NCBI GenBank assembly: GCA_033961575.1
Contig: CM066732.1
Coordinates: 54,825,001 to 54,889,000, forward strand
Length of the DNA: 64,000 bases
Direction of reading: 5' to 3'
DNA from: Aselliscus stoliczkanus
Taxonomy: Eukaryota > Chordata > Mammalia > Chiroptera > Hipposideridae
Shown here: piece after piece, positions 34,700-45,739 of the stretch
How positions within the stretch are numbered: position 1 is the first letter of the stretch
Layout: each line of letters begins with the position of its first letter
Position numbers and translations under genes: made by a program
Notes under the pieces: model-generated
The model's database searches: none
Seen by the model: the letters and a program-made list of their open reading frames with translations, nothing else
What the model was told of the DNA's origin: nothing

Positions 34700-36045
34700 G
34701 CCCCATGCACCCACTGCATGTTAGCATCTGGGGGTCCCTCTGAACCCGGGCCCTCAGCCAAGCCCACGGGAGGCGCAGTCTGTCTTCATAAGGGGCTGCC
34801 CTTGTCCTGAAATTCCCTTCTTATTCCATCTAATCAACGCTTTGTGGGTGAAACAAGCAATGCGCTGGGAGCTCACACGAAGTTTCTGGAACTTTCTGTT
34901 GCCTGACACCTGGGATAGTCATGAGCCCCGCACCAGCCGGCCACACACAGCCCGTCCCTGACCTGAGCCCCTTGCCCTGGTTCCCAGATGGGGCTTCCAC
35001 GTGCCTGCAGACCTGTAGGCCAGAGTGGAGGCTGACGCACCCGCGCGGCTTCGGGCCTGGGGTCGGGCCTTGCCGAGACCGTTCTCGATCGCTTCTGCTC
35101 ACCTCACAGGGCTTCATGGGGTTCCTGCTGAAAGGGCTGAGTACCTAATGGGAGAGATTTGCTGAGTCAAGGCTTTCGGAACTTCCTTAGTCCTCAAATG
35201 AAGTACGTAAGGTGAGGACAAGTACAGATCTGAGAAGTCCTCTCACCTCTTCGACTGAAAAATGCAGTCATTAGAAGCAAAGCTCGGAGCCTAGGGCCCT
35301 GGAGGCTCCAGGGCCTTCCTGGTCCAGAGCCCCCACTCTGCGACACCCCAATATACTAGACCACTCATCAGAGCCCATCACCCACCCCGTCGGAGCTGGG
35401 ACATTTCAAGGGGCCCCAGGGCCTCGTCACTGGGGGAACTGAGCCAGGAGGTCCACACCTACGATGCTTGGAAGGTGGGGACACGCGTGGGGAGGAATTT
35501 CTCTCTGCGCTGGGCTCCAGCATTGCACAAGCACCCCTGTTCCCGCCCCTTTGGCCCGGCCCCCCTTTCCTTCTCTGTCTTCCATGCAGCACCCCCCATC
35601 CCACTCGTCAGCCACTTGACTCCAGTCCAGCAACACCTCCCACCTCCCATTTGCATCTGGATCTTTCTTGAGTTGCTTATTCACCCACAATCAATAATTT
35701 TATTCTTTTAAAGAAATTACAGAATATTTCTAAGTGTATGCACAGAAAGGGGAAAAGCACAGTGTGTGTCGTTTTAGATTTGATGTGTTCTGGATTTAGA
35801 AGTACTGAATAATTCATTGCTGTTTAAAAAATAAACATACTTTCTTTATCAGTACTTGGCTGGGGGCTTCATAATGAATCTCTCCAGGATTCCAGGGTTC
35901 TTGGGTTGAGCAGCTTGAAAAAGAAGCCAGGCACTGTCTGGGGTGGCTGTCTTCCTTTCCATGGTTGGGGTGACAACAGGGTCTTGCCACACTTGGTGGT
36001 GGCATTGCTGGTCTTCAGAGCTTCTACCTTCCCCCCGGTAGGTAT
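34700..36045. other. Unique non-coding sequence
   Basis: Mixed GC content; an AT-rich patch at 35,690-35,880. No gene or confident repeat is recognised. Confidence 0.5.
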
Positions 36046-36480
36046 CCAGCCTCCATCCCATCCGTCTGTCCGTTGTTCCTTCTGTCCTCTGTCCATCCAC
36101 TTCTGTCTGTCCCTCTGTCTACCTATCTTTCCCTTCCACTGTCCCTTCTTCCATCCATCTGTCTAGTCCTCTATCCCTTCATTTACCCATCTACTCATGC
36201 ATCTGTCCATTTATCCACCTACCCTCAATCACCAGTCTTTCTCTTTCCAGCCACCCATCTGTCCATCTATCCATCTATTCATTCCATCCATCCATCCACC
36301 CATCATCCATCCATCCATCCATCCACCATCCATCCATCCATCCACCCACCCACCCACCATCCATCCATCCATCCACCCACCCACCCACCATCCATCCAAC
36401 CACTGTCTATCCATCCATCCATCCATCCATCCATCCATCCATCCATCCATCCATCCATCCATTCTCCATCCATCCATCAT
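36046..36480. repeat. (CCAT)n satellite-like microsatellite
   Basis: Degenerate CCATC/CTGTC units from about 36,046, becoming near-perfect CATC/CCAC tetramers from 36,283 to 36,479. Embedded CCACCCACCCACC interruptions recur two or three times, which shows duplication of longer blocks. The encoded Ser/Ile/His/Pro frame (plus) and Trp/Met/Asp/Gly frame (minus) are artefacts. Confidence 0.97.
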
Positions 36481-36489
36481 GTCTTGAGT

Positions 36490-37175
36490 GTGTACACAGT
36501 ACACATTTCTGAACTCCAAGGCGCCTGCCCTTGTCCTAGGGGTGGGTTCAGGCAAGGGCAGCACTGACAATAAGGACAATAATACTGCACCTCCTCCACC
36601 AAGTCAGGGCCTCTTGCTCCTGAAATGTACACCATACCTTTTCCCATAAAACCTTTTCTCTTCTTCCAGTCCTTCCTGAAGACTGTGCTATTCACTCTGA
36701 GGTGTTAAAGATGAATAATAGTTCCCTGTGGTACCTTCTAGACCTTTTATTGTAGAAAGGATGTCCAGGGTGGGAAATCCATCTTCCCAAGTCATGCAGT
36801 GAGCAGGACTGATCATCTAGATGCAGCCGCCCCAGCTCTTGGCCTGGGGAACCTACTAGAGATGTTTTCTGTGGCGTTAGGGTCATGTGTTCCTAACCCA
36901 CGGGGAATGACGGTTAATGTGGTGGTGAGTGTTTTTAGTGGGGTGGGGTCAAAGTGCACAGATGTCCCTCACTTCCCCATACTTTGTCATCTGGGGGCTC
37001 TGGCTGCAGGCTGCTCCTGAAGGTCTAGTTGGATGTGACCTGAATGTGGCTCTCAGCCCACCCTGAGGCCAGCTCTCACTCAGCCCGGACACCTCAGCTG
37101 GGTATCAGAATCTGGGAGGAGAGGCAACCGGCATGTGGCCACAATGCTGAGCTGCAGGTCGGACAGCACCGAGCT
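36490..37175. other. Unique non-coding sequence
   Basis: Directly after the CCAT array the wording ('cttgagtgtgtacacagtac…gaactccaaggcgcctgccc') faintly resembles a reverse-strand L2, which could have seeded the array. Otherwise unique; no gene is seen. Confidence 0.4.
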
Positions 37176-37262
37176 GCTAACTGTGGGCCTCTTTGAGCTG
37201 TTTCTTCATTATGAAATGGAAACGGATGCCGATGTCTGTTTTATCAGTGTCTAGGGCTGTGG
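37175..37262 (+). mobile_element. Possible MIR fragment
   Basis: 'ctaactgtgggcctctttgagctgtttcttcattatgaaatgg' resembles the MIR 'CTAGCTGTGTGACCTTGGGC…CTCAGTTTCCTCATCTGTAAAATGG' segment. Short and diverged. Confidence 0.45.
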
Positions 37263-37264
37263 TC

Positions 37265-39630
37265 GGGCTCCAGAAAGACTGTGCATGGAAGCACTAAGGA
37301 AGGGTGACGCTGTGGAGAGGGCATTCTGAGGTACAGTGGTTGGTACCTGTTGACTGCAGGGTTCTCCTCAGGCTGGAATCCCAAGTGTCATTTGCCCCCT
37401 CTCTCCTTCTGTCACAGAACACTTCAGTGATCTGGGGATGAGTGAGTATAGCGTTCTAGGGGTGCCAAGCCTGGCATTGCCCATGGAGGACAATTCTGTG
37501 GATCTTGGTTTGGACGAAAGTATGGCCCTGGAGCCAGGCCCTGGAGAAAGGCCCAGCCCAGACGTGCCCAGTGTGGGAGGGAGTTGAACCATGGTCCTGG
37601 TGCTGGGTGGCCAGCTGCCCCACCTGTTGGTTATGTGGCTGTTGGGTGTCCCTTCTTCTTTCTGGAGGCATATCCCTAAGTGTGGCGTGAGTGGCTGGCC
37701 TCTCGGCTGGGAGGCCACAATGCGTTTGGTGAACCCACTCACTGGCTTACAGACCCGTGCTGCATACCTTGTCTCCCGTCTGCTAAATCACAAACAGAAA
37801 TTGAACTTGGGGTCACGCATGAAGTCATGAGTGTAAGTTTATTTTTTACATGTGGAGTGTTCTTTATTTACAGCCCCAATCCCCTGAAGATTAAACTTTA
37901 AAAAGATTTAATAGTGCTGGGGTCAGATGGTGACTTCTTGCCATGCTCTGGGCAAGCAGGCAAAGCTGGGAAAAGCAGCCTCTCTGAAGGGGCTTGGTAA
38001 GGAGGGAGCCAGTGTGAGGGGTTGCCACCTCTGTGGGAGGGACCAGGACCTTTGGGGTTCACCCTATTGAATTAGGGGGCTCAGGAAGCCTGGGGCTGCT
38101 GCAATGCTGGGAGAACAACGTTGGGGGAGGAGGGTGTGATTTGGGGCTGACAGTCGAGGCTGGAGCTCCTTGGTAATTCCCGCTGCTGCTTACAGCCAAC
38201 CAGTCTCCTCCAGACAGCCTGGCATGTCCCTTGGCTTCTTCTCAAGCATCCTCTCAAATTTCAGCAGTGACACCTCTCTGAGAAGAGGGGCAAGGGATGG
38301 TAACGGTTATCCCTGCGTGAGACGGTAGCCAGGTGACACGGGTGGTACCACCATCTTGCATACCTCAGAGGACACACCTTTTTAAAAAATTATTTAAACT
38401 GGGCGGCGCTTTGTAAAGAAAACCCTTCTTATGCAATTTAGCCTCCTCACTGACAGCCTGTAGTTAGAGGGTGTGTTATTTGAAGTGCATGGCAGAGGAC
38501 TGTGCCCCCTGGCCCTGGGCACGCAGGGAGCTGGAGTGCACACAGGCCCTCAGGTTCCCGGGGAACTTGGGGTGGGCAGCTGTCCCGTTGTGCACCCGGC
38601 CAGGCTCTTCACGGCTGCACTTGCTGTCTGAGAAAGTTGGTGTTTGCCAGGCCTGCGTCTGATTTTCACTTATAATTATCTCCGCATAAGTCTTCAATTT
38701 TGGGTTTAGAATTGGAGACACATGAACCCGGCTCTGCATGTGAGAAGACCAGTGACAGAAACCACATGACACTTGTGTGCCGTCGTTACTTCCCAGCCTC
38801 CTGGCAGGCTTTGTTTGGAAGCCAGACCTGCGTGCAGTGCCACCCGCCCCTTGTCAGGGGCGGCTTTCAGGAGTTTGGGTTTCTTTGTGCTCACATCTGA
38901 ATGCCCCCAAGAGAAGCAGGCTGGTTTTCCAGGCTTCTCAGGCCATACGCTGGCATCTGCCAGCCTCTGGCCTCCATCTCTGTGGCACGGGCAGGGTGTT
39001 TGTCCTCTGAAGGGTGGGATTAGGGATCCTAATGACTTTTAAGGGTGGGGGACAGGTTTATGCTACCCAACTTCCTTCCTCAGCATGGAGGGTGCAGCTT
39101 CACAGCTAACTGGCTTGGCCTCTCATGGTCAGTGGTGTGAGTGGGCACCGTCTCCCAACTCATTGAGCCTCCACGGTTGGTGTGGGCAGGGCGGACTTTT
39201 CAGTGCCTGTTCCTGCCCCCTCCATGAGGGTGGCTGTGGAACCCGCTTTGTGGGTTGGTATAATGCAATAGTGCTTGGGGCGTGCCCAGGGCGAATAGAA
39301 GCCATCCGTGTACCCTGACCTGGGAGTCCAGGGCGCCCGTGGTGTGCACACAGCCTGCTGCTGGTTCTGTTCAGTGGGTCTCTGGACCCTCCGCCATGGC
39401 CCACCCAGTGAATGGTGGTGCTGTATTTGGTTGTCCACGCAGCCTCAGCTCACAGCCTCAGCTCATAGCCCAGGTTCCCTGGGAATCACTTTGTAATGCA
39501 AATAGTTCTTTGTGCCACCCATGTGCATCAGATAAAAGTCTAAGCTGGTGATTCCACCCTGTAGGAGGGAGACATTTGCTGGCAACGTACGCTGCATGAA
39601 CGAGACATGGACTGGGTTCCTTTTGGATTT
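37265..39630. other. Unique non-coding sequence
   Basis: GC-rich with a small AT-rich, conserved-looking island at 38,370-38,490. No gene or confident repeat is recognised. Single octamer word ATGCAAAT at 39,496-39,503. Confidence 0.5.
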
Positions 39631-39652
39631 CCCTGTCCCTCCTGATGTTCTA

Positions 39653-39780
39653 TTTTTTTTTTTTTTAGCTGAGCCATCCTGCCACCTGTTGGCAGCTCAG
39701 TGGCAACTCAGCTCGGGCTGGGCATCGAACTGCTGTTGCTCAGAGCTCAGCTCACACTCTTGAGCAGGCTCGGCCAGCCC
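39653..39780 (-). mobile_element. tRNA-type SINE, second family (rhinolophoid-bat-like)
   Basis: On the minus strand it begins GGGCTGGCCGAGCCTGCTCA and ends in 'ggcaggatggctcagct' plus a 14-base A tail (T14 at 39,653-39,666). The 'GAGCTGAG…CACTGAGCTGCC…GGATGGCTCAG' wording resembles a SINE I associate with horseshoe bats (recall, moderate). Imperfect flanking repeats, 15 of 17 matching (39,631-39,647 and 39,784-39,800), support retroposition. Confidence 0.8.
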
Positions 39781-39799
39781 TCTCCCTGCCCCTCCTGAA

Positions 39800-41300
39800 G
39801 CCAACATCTCCAGGTGTTTGTCATACTTCGGATCTAGTTTGGTGGTCTTTAAAAGCTATGGGCGATCAGGAGGCTCTTGGAAATACCAGCGGCTTTCACC
39901 TTGTTCTTATTCTGTAGCCTCCTGTCCACCCCTCCCCCGCCCACCCACAGCAATGCAGTTTTGGGGGTGTTGTCAGAGTGGGAGATGAGAATTAGGGCCC
40001 GAGTGGAGACTCGCTCACCCGAGGGGCCCGCTTTTGGATCTTATGAAAATGGATCTAATTTTCAGGCTTGCTTTCAGAAAGTGGGTGTGTCAGGAAGGCA
40101 GCAGCTTTATGGAGAGCGTGGGCCAGGGTGTGCTCAGGCCACTCGCAGACAAACACCTGTCCTCCGCCAGATCCCACCGACCCACAGAGGCCAGAACAGA
40201 GACCTATTGAGGAGAGTCCCAAAGGGCCGGGAGCTGTCGGTTCGCAGGGACAGTTCGTGCTTCGCAGGAATGCAGTCCTGCTCACTGAAAACATACCCTG
40301 TGCACAGGACACAAGCGGGGTCCTGGGCGCACCCCGACCTTGGAGTAAACACATGTGCAGTTGGAATTTTGGAGGCTGGCGTTGGGGACGCAATGGTTTC
40401 GAGTCTGCTCAGTGGAATGCGTGTGTACGAAGTCGAAGGCCGCAGGGTTATCAGCATTCTGTTGGTAAAGTCCGATCTACAATGTGCAGGTGGCGATTGG
40501 GTAACACGCTGGGGAGTGCCTCAGGATGCCCCAGAAGCGTCCCGTTGGAGCTGCATTTGGGACGGGCCTTGGGGGGCCCAGGTGGTGCCCTTGGCCCGCC
40601 AGCCTGCCTCCTGGCTGCGTGCAGACGACGCTGTGAGGCTGACCGCTCAGTGGCTGGGCGTTCTGAGGGTCATGTCAATACTTCCATTAAAACACACACT
40701 TTTAGAAAATGGAGAGTTATTACTGTAGCAGGATATTTAGCCCTGCGGCATAACTTACTGCTCTTGGGGGAGACACTTTCTACCAAATTTCTGAAGAAAA
40801 ATCAAAATTGATTTGGGTATTATTGAACTATGCTGCTTGATTTTCGAAAAATATGGATTGAGCAGAACAGACTAAAGTATTGCAAAATAATATGTTTTTC
40901 TGGCTGTTATATGATCTCATGACTTATACGTGATGCGGTATTTGAAAGTACTGAATAGCAGGCCTGGTATACAGTGGGCGCTCAGTAAGCGCCCCTTCGG
41001 CTCTGCTACTGTGGCAGTTCCCAGCACCCCAGCACCAGCACAGAGTTTTCCAAGTTCGGTAAGTGTGGTGTCAATGTTGTGTCCTTTATCTATCAGAACG
41101 CCTGCATGTTACATGCTAATTACACCAGGTCTGAGCCTGTGCCAATAGGACTATGTTAAAATCAGTTTGGTGGCATGAGCAGCTTGGCCAGCAGAGCAAA
41201 GCCGAGTACAGAGCTGCTCTAGAGTGCCCAGAGCTTGTAGCTGGATCCTGCGGGCACAGGCCGGGGCACCCTACTTATTTATTTATTTACGTGTGTGAGG
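39800..41300. other. Unique non-coding sequence
   Basis: GC-rich to about 40,670, then an AT-rich conserved-looking island at 40,670-40,950. A MIR/L2-like tail 'tacagtgggcgctcagtaag' lies at 40,968-40,988. Long frames of 283 and 247 codons overlap each other here in different registers and have no domain. Confidence 0.5.
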
Positions 41301-41334
41301 TTTTTAGTTATTTTATTTTATTTAAAAAATTTTA

Positions 41335-41443
41335 GGGCCGGCTGAGTGGCACGGTGGTTGGGGGCTGGTTTGGGAATGCCAGCGGCCCCGGTTTAGATCC
41401 CACATGTGAGGGCCAGTGACACTGCCCTCAAAAAAAAAAAAAA
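41335..41443 (+). mobile_element. tRNA-like SINE (same family as the copy near 29 kb)
   Basis: Starts GGGCCGGCTGAGTGGCACGG and ends 'gggccagtgacactgccctc' followed by A14. Homologous along its length to the reverse complement of 29,024-29,147, with several substitutions in the anticodon-arm region. It sits in A/T-rich sequence, so target duplications are ambiguous. Confidence 0.88.
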
Positions 41444-41449
41444 TTAAAA

Positions 41450-41925
41450 TTAAAGTTGACAGTCAATATTATTTTGTTGTTGTGCACCATAGTGGTTAGA
41501 CATTTGTGTAATTTGTATAATTTACGAAGTGGCCTCCCGATGAGTCTAGTCCACACCTGGCACCACACATAGTTTTTACAACATTATCGACTGTATTCCC
41601 CACGCTGTATTTCACATCCCTGTGACTACTTTGGACTGCCAATCTGTGCCCCCTCATCCCTTCCACTTTCTCACCCTACTCCCCAAACGCCTCCCATCTA
41701 TAATAGCGACCATCTCTTCTTCTCTGTATCTATGAGTCTGTTTCTGTTTTTGTTTGTTCGTTTTCTTCTTTAGATTCCACATGTAAGTGAGATCATGTGC
41801 TTTTGTCTTTCTGTGTCTGACTTGTTTCACGTAGCATAATACCCTCTAGGTCCACCCCTGTTGTCACAAATGGCAGGATTTCATTCTTTTTTATGGCAAG
41901 TAATATTCCATTATATTGGAATATG
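41450..41925 (-). mobile_element. L1 LINE 3' fragment (laurasiatherian type)
   Basis: Plus-strand order 'gtgcaccatagtggttagac…gaagtggcctcccgatgagtctagtcc…cacctggcaccacacatagt…ctgtattccccacgctgtat…tctctgtatctatgagtctg…agattccacatgtaagtgag…cataataccctctaggtcca…atggcaggatttcattcttt…gtaatattccattatattgg' matches the reverse strand of the L1 3' end common in bats, ungulates and carnivores. Younger than the L1 near 9 kb. Truncated at a microsatellite. Confidence 0.88.
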
Positions 41926-41943
41926 TGTGTGTGTGTGTGTGTA

Positions 41944-41991
<48 letters not shown>

Positions 41992-41996
41992 AATAA

Positions 41997-42030
<34 letters not shown>
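41924..42030. repeat. Compound (TG)n-(TA)n-(GA)n microsatellite
   Basis: About 47 bases of TG with one TATGTT break, then TA repeats with an AAATAAAT interruption, then six GA units. It starts at the L1 'TATTCCATT…' point, the same relative place as the TG tract in the L1 near 9 kb. Confidence 0.95.
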
Positions 42031-42221
42031 TCCAAAAATGTATATACATTTTAAGAAAAGATAAAACTGTATTAAAATTGTAATAATATATACTGATAAC
42101 AAAAGATGAATACATGTCATGTTTGACTTCTGCAATTACAAGAGGTGCTCAAAGTGGTTCCCATCAGTGTAATTTTAATACAGTTTTTTCCTTTTTTAAA
42201 ATGTGTATACTGTCTTTTGGA
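42031..42221. mobile_element. 191-bp palindromic MITE
   Basis: Inverted ends of about 50 bases: the left starts TCCAAAAATGTATATACATT, and the reverse complement of the right end starts TCCAAAAGACAGTATACACA. Both arms then share AACTGTATTAAAATT. A unique core of roughly 85 bases separates the arms. No open frame. Long inverted ends plus small size indicate a non-autonomous DNA transposon; superfamily not determined because the flanking target duplication is obscured by the microsatellite. Confidence 0.8.
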
Positions 42222-42225
42222 TATA

Positions 42226-42305
42226 TTGGGTTGTCAGAAAAGTCATGACGTGTTTTTTTCTATTTTTCGTTGCAAAAATGCATCATGACTTTTCCCACAA
42301 CTCAA
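42226..42305. mobile_element. 80-bp mariner-type MITE, copy A
   Basis: Flanked by TA on both sides (42,224-42,225 and 42,306-42,307). Inverted ends are TTGGGTTGTCAGAAAAGTCA and, reversed, TTGAGTTGTGGGAAAAGTCA; both continue to ATGA[C/T]G. The interior is about 30 bases, so it is little more than two ends. The TA target and end structure fit a Tc1/mariner element. A related copy lies at 52,421-52,499. Confidence 0.92.
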
Positions 42306-42309
42306 TATA

Positions 42310-42835
42310 TATATGTTCACTTACCACCTCTGGCAACTTTTCTTCCGTGGGACCTCAGCCACCCGTCCATAGCCACACGTGGGCCTGCCGGTGACCAGTG
42401 CCTGCGCGGCCTCTGAGGCCTGCCGTCCACCTGCCCTCCCTTCTGCCCGTCACTGCGCTTCCTCCGTGCTCCTCGCCAGTCACAGGTGTCTGCTCCCTTC
42501 CCGTCCCTCCCATGCCTTGTCACCCAGTAAGGAGCCCATGTCCACGGTTTGAGCCACGTCCGCGCACCCCTCTCAGCTCCCTGGCCCCCTCTTTCATCCT
42601 GTGACCTGACAAAACCTGTAGCCTCGGGTGCACTCAGATGTCACGTCGTCTGTGCCAGTTCCTTGAGCCTCAGCTTTACTGTAGGAAACCACGCAAGTGG
42701 GCTGATGGGTCTCGCCATGCAGCTGAGAGCACAGACCTCAAGGGCTTGCTTGCCAATGGCCACACTGGCCTCCTCTTTGCCGTCCCGTGCTGCTGACCTC
42801 ATTGTCAGTGAGAAACGAGGTCCTTCTCACCCCCC
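42310..42835. other. Unique non-coding sequence
   Basis: GC-rich, with no gene or recognised repeat. Confidence 0.5.
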
Positions 42836-42839
42836 TCAC

Positions 42840-43290
42840 CAACCTACAGATCCCTGTCCTCGTCTGCTCCTCCCAGACCGTCACCCCCAGGGATACAGGG
42901 CACCCTGGCCCTCCTGTGCTCAGGGTCGCGGCTCCCCAGGGAGTGGCGTGGACACCCCCCCCCCCCCGTGGCCCACTGCACTGTTGGCTGGTGTCCTGCT
43001 GCCTGCACTTGCCAGGACTGTCCTCCCCGTGCCAGTTCTCGTCATCCAGGCCTGGGCTCAAGTTACCCTCCTCAGAAAGGCCTCTCACCTCCCCGACTGT
43101 CCACTGTCCCCCGTTTGTCACGCTGCAGCTCTTACCACAGCCTGTAATCCCCTCCACGCTGTCTGTCCCCATAACTTTAGCCCCTGAGGGCCAGGGCGGA
43201 GTGCGTCTGGCTCCTACTTGGATCCCGCATCTGTACGTTGCCTGCCGCGTAGGAAGTGCTCGGTGGGCGTGTGTGGAGAGAAAGCACGCT
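42840..43290 (+). mobile_element. L2 LINE 3' region
   Basis: 'gttaccctcctcagaaaggcctctcacctccccgactgtccactg…cacgctgcagctcttaccac…cacgctgtctgtccccataactttagcccctgagggccagggcgg…tgcctgccgcgtaggaagtgctcggtgg' follows the L2 3' end. It encloses a 13-base C run (42,955-42,967). Confidence 0.65.
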
Positions 43291-43299
43291 TCCGCGCTC

Positions 43300-43800
43300 C
43301 ACGAGGCCTCCTCTCCCTGGCTAGAGCCCCGGCTTCATCTCCGGAGGACTGTGGAGCCCCGACGAGAAACCTGGGGACTCCAGAGGGACCCCACTTGACC
43401 TCTGCTCTCTTCTCCTCGAGGGAAGTGCGAATTGTGGGTCTGCCATTGCGCAAAGCTGGTTGGAGACCTTGTGCCCGCACTGGGCGTCCAGTGGGCTCCG
43501 ACCCCGAGACCAACATGGCTGTGAGTCCTCTGGCTAAGGGCCCCCTGCTTCACCCTCCTCGTCTCGTGCCTTCTCTGTCCGGAGCTTCCTGGGTCTGTCC
43601 TGGGTGAAGCCTGCTCCCTGCCCCAGGCCTGCCTGACCCTCAAGGGCCGTGCCCCGTTGTCTGCCTTCTGACACTTGTCCATCAGTAGCTTCCACCCACC
43701 CTAACCTGAGCCCTGCCTCTGAAAGGTGACTTAGGGCTGTGCCCCAGGAAGACCCACCCACCAGCCGGACCCGTGAGACTAACCACAGACCCCCCCCCCA
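43300..43800. other. Unique non-coding sequence
   Basis: GC-rich, with no gene or recognised repeat. Ends with a short C run near 43,790. Confidence 0.5.
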
Positions 43801-43805
43801 AATTA

Positions 43806-44015
43806 GTGGACTGTGTCTGTGTTGACATATCAATTCTCACCCTAATGATATGTTTATTTAACTGATGGCTGCTGTCCTCATTAGAGACTCATTGTTGAGC
43901 CTGAAATAGTGATTATTTTTGCTGATACTCCTTTTCTGCAAAGATGATTTTTTAAAAAAATCACTCTTTTGGTGTGCTCTGAATCCTTAATGAGGAGAGT
44001 TAAATTTAAAAGAAA
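43806..44015. other. AT-rich, repeat-poor block (candidate conserved non-coding element)
   Basis: About 200 bases of AT-rich sequence ('ccctaatgatatgtttattt', 'cattagagactcattgttg', 'gaatccttaatgaggagag') bounded by GC-rich DNA. No transposon signature. Confidence 0.4.
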
Positions 44016-44019
44016 CCCC

Positions 44020-44750
44020 CAAACCGCCCTTCAGGTTGAAAATAGAAGGATATGCACAGGCTGGCCGCCCATCTGATGGTTATCGACGGATGTGATCAGC
44101 GACAGGCCCACATGTTCAATACGATGAGGGCCCCGTGCATTAGAGCTTGTGAGCAACCAGAAAGCAGCAGCGTGGCCGTGGGAAGGCCGTGCTTGGGTTC
44201 CAGGGACTCTCTTCCTTTATGGAGAAAGCCATGCATCTGGCGGTCTGGGTATCGATGACAGTGGGAGCCACGCCGTGCGGTTCTGGGGGCGGGTGGAGGA
44301 AGGCACAGGCCGTGAAGGGCCTCGCCTGCCCCCGGTGGAATTGCCATCCAATTCTTGCCACAGGGGTGTGTGCCTTCCCACCTGTCCGACGAGGACGGTA
44401 GGACCCAGGACCCTGAGAAGAGTGGCGCCCTGGTCAGGGTGAGCTGCCTGACTCACGTTAGGATGGGTGTCTTCCCACCCGTGGTGTGGACCCCATGTCC
44501 CGTCTGAGCCTCTGTCTTCTCCTCGATAGCCTGGGCCCGTTACGACTGACAGGCCGTGGGAGCTGTCCCACGGTGGCTTGATCATGATGACTTCAGTGGC
44601 CTCAGTCCAAGGCCAGCCTTTCAAGGTCTCCGTAGAGCATACGCAGCTGGGGCTGGGTGGGCGACGAGGAGGGCGACCCGAGGAAGCCATGAGGGAGCAC
44701 ATGTGGCCGGAGCACGGAGGATTCAGCACAGGTGGGAAGGAACCTGCTTA
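44020..44750. other. Unique non-coding sequence
   Basis: GC-rich; chance frames on both strands; no gene or repeat is recognised. Confidence 0.5.
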
Positions 44751-44754
44751 CCCA

Positions 44755-44880
44755 CTCCAGTGTTTGCTGTGTGACGTTGGACATGTCACCTGACGTCCTG
44801 GAGCCTTCGTTTTGTAACCCCTGTGATAGGGGCTCTGAAAAGACAAAGGAAATAATGCATGTCCAGGGCTCAGGGACACC
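44755..44880 (+). mobile_element. MIR SINE
   Basis: 'gtttgctgtgtgacgttggacatgtcacctgacgtcctggagccttcgttttgtaacccctgtgataggggctctga…aaataatgcatgtccagggctcaggg' follows MIR from the 'GCTGTGTGACCTTGGGCAAGTCAC' segment to 'AATGCATGTAAAGCGCTTAG'. Confidence 0.75.
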
Positions 44881-44884
44881 TTAA

Positions 44885-45620
44885 ACCCCAACAGTGGGAG
44901 CTGTGGTGACACCGTCCCCTCCAGCCTTATACTTGACCCACCTGGCCTCGCAATGCAGCATCTCCCCTTCTCTCGAGGTGTGAGGGCTCTCGGAAGCCTG
45001 TCCCTGCCCCACCCCTCTATGGCATGGCCCAGGCTGGCAGTGCTGGGCTCCTGCTGTGGGTGTCTGGTCACTTGAGCTCCCCCCCGCCACACCCCCCCTC
45101 CCTGAGCCTGGAGCACTTCCCCCCGGCCTCTTGGCCCCTGCTCCTCAGGGCATTCGTTCCTCCCCCAGCCACACATGCAGAGAGGCTATGAGTGGCACTT
45201 CCTGCACGGCGCCCTGGTCTGTTTTGTGTGTGGACAGCGTCTTCCTGGCCGGAGCTGTCCCCAGATGGTGGCCTTTAAATGTTTCTGCTTGTCCACTAGC
45301 CACGGGACCTAGGGGGTGGGCTTGTGCTCTGTCATGGTCATGCATGGGTCCTCTCCACCTCTACTTTAGGCCACTAAGAGTCACAGGATTCAGGGGCAGC
45401 CCCGCCCAGCTCCGACGGTCCCCACCAATGGCGTGTCTCCTAAGTGCAGGTGGGCGGTGCTCTGAAGGCAGAGCCATGGATGGACAAGAAGAGGTGACCC
45501 TACTCAGCACTATGGGCTGCTCAGCACGTTCTGAGCACTGACTGTGTGTCCTGTGCTGCTAAGGCTCCAGCATGACGAGTCCCACTGGGAGGACCTTGTG
45601 CCTATCCATGGGGCATCGCT
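44885..45620. other. Unique non-coding sequence
   Basis: GC-rich. A piece at about 45,525-45,600 ('tctgagcactgactgtgtgt') faintly resembles a reverse-strand L2. No gene. Confidence 0.45.
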
Positions 45621-45624
45621 CATC

Positions 45625-45737
45625 TGTCCCCTCTGGAAGGCGCGCTCCAGGGTGGCCGAGAGCATGTCTGACCGTTCACTGGCATCCGGCACATAGTAGG
45701 TGCTCAGTAAGCAGTGGCAGAATGAATGAATGAATAG
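45625..45737 (+). mobile_element. L2 LINE 3' end with (GAAT)n tail
   Basis: 'tggcatccggcacatagtaggtgctcagtaagcagtggcagaatgaatgaatgaata' is the L2 3' terminus, including its tandem GAAT tail. Confidence 0.85.
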
Positions 45738-45739
45738 GA

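Noticed and set aside
36073..36579. Ser/Ile/His/Pro frame and Trp/Met/Asp/Gly antisense frame
   Set aside because: Translation of the CCAT tetramer array, not protein-coding sequence.
39877..40811. Two overlapping frames of 283 and 247 codons
   Set aside because: They share most of the same bases in different registers, so at most one could be real, and neither shows a domain or exon boundaries.
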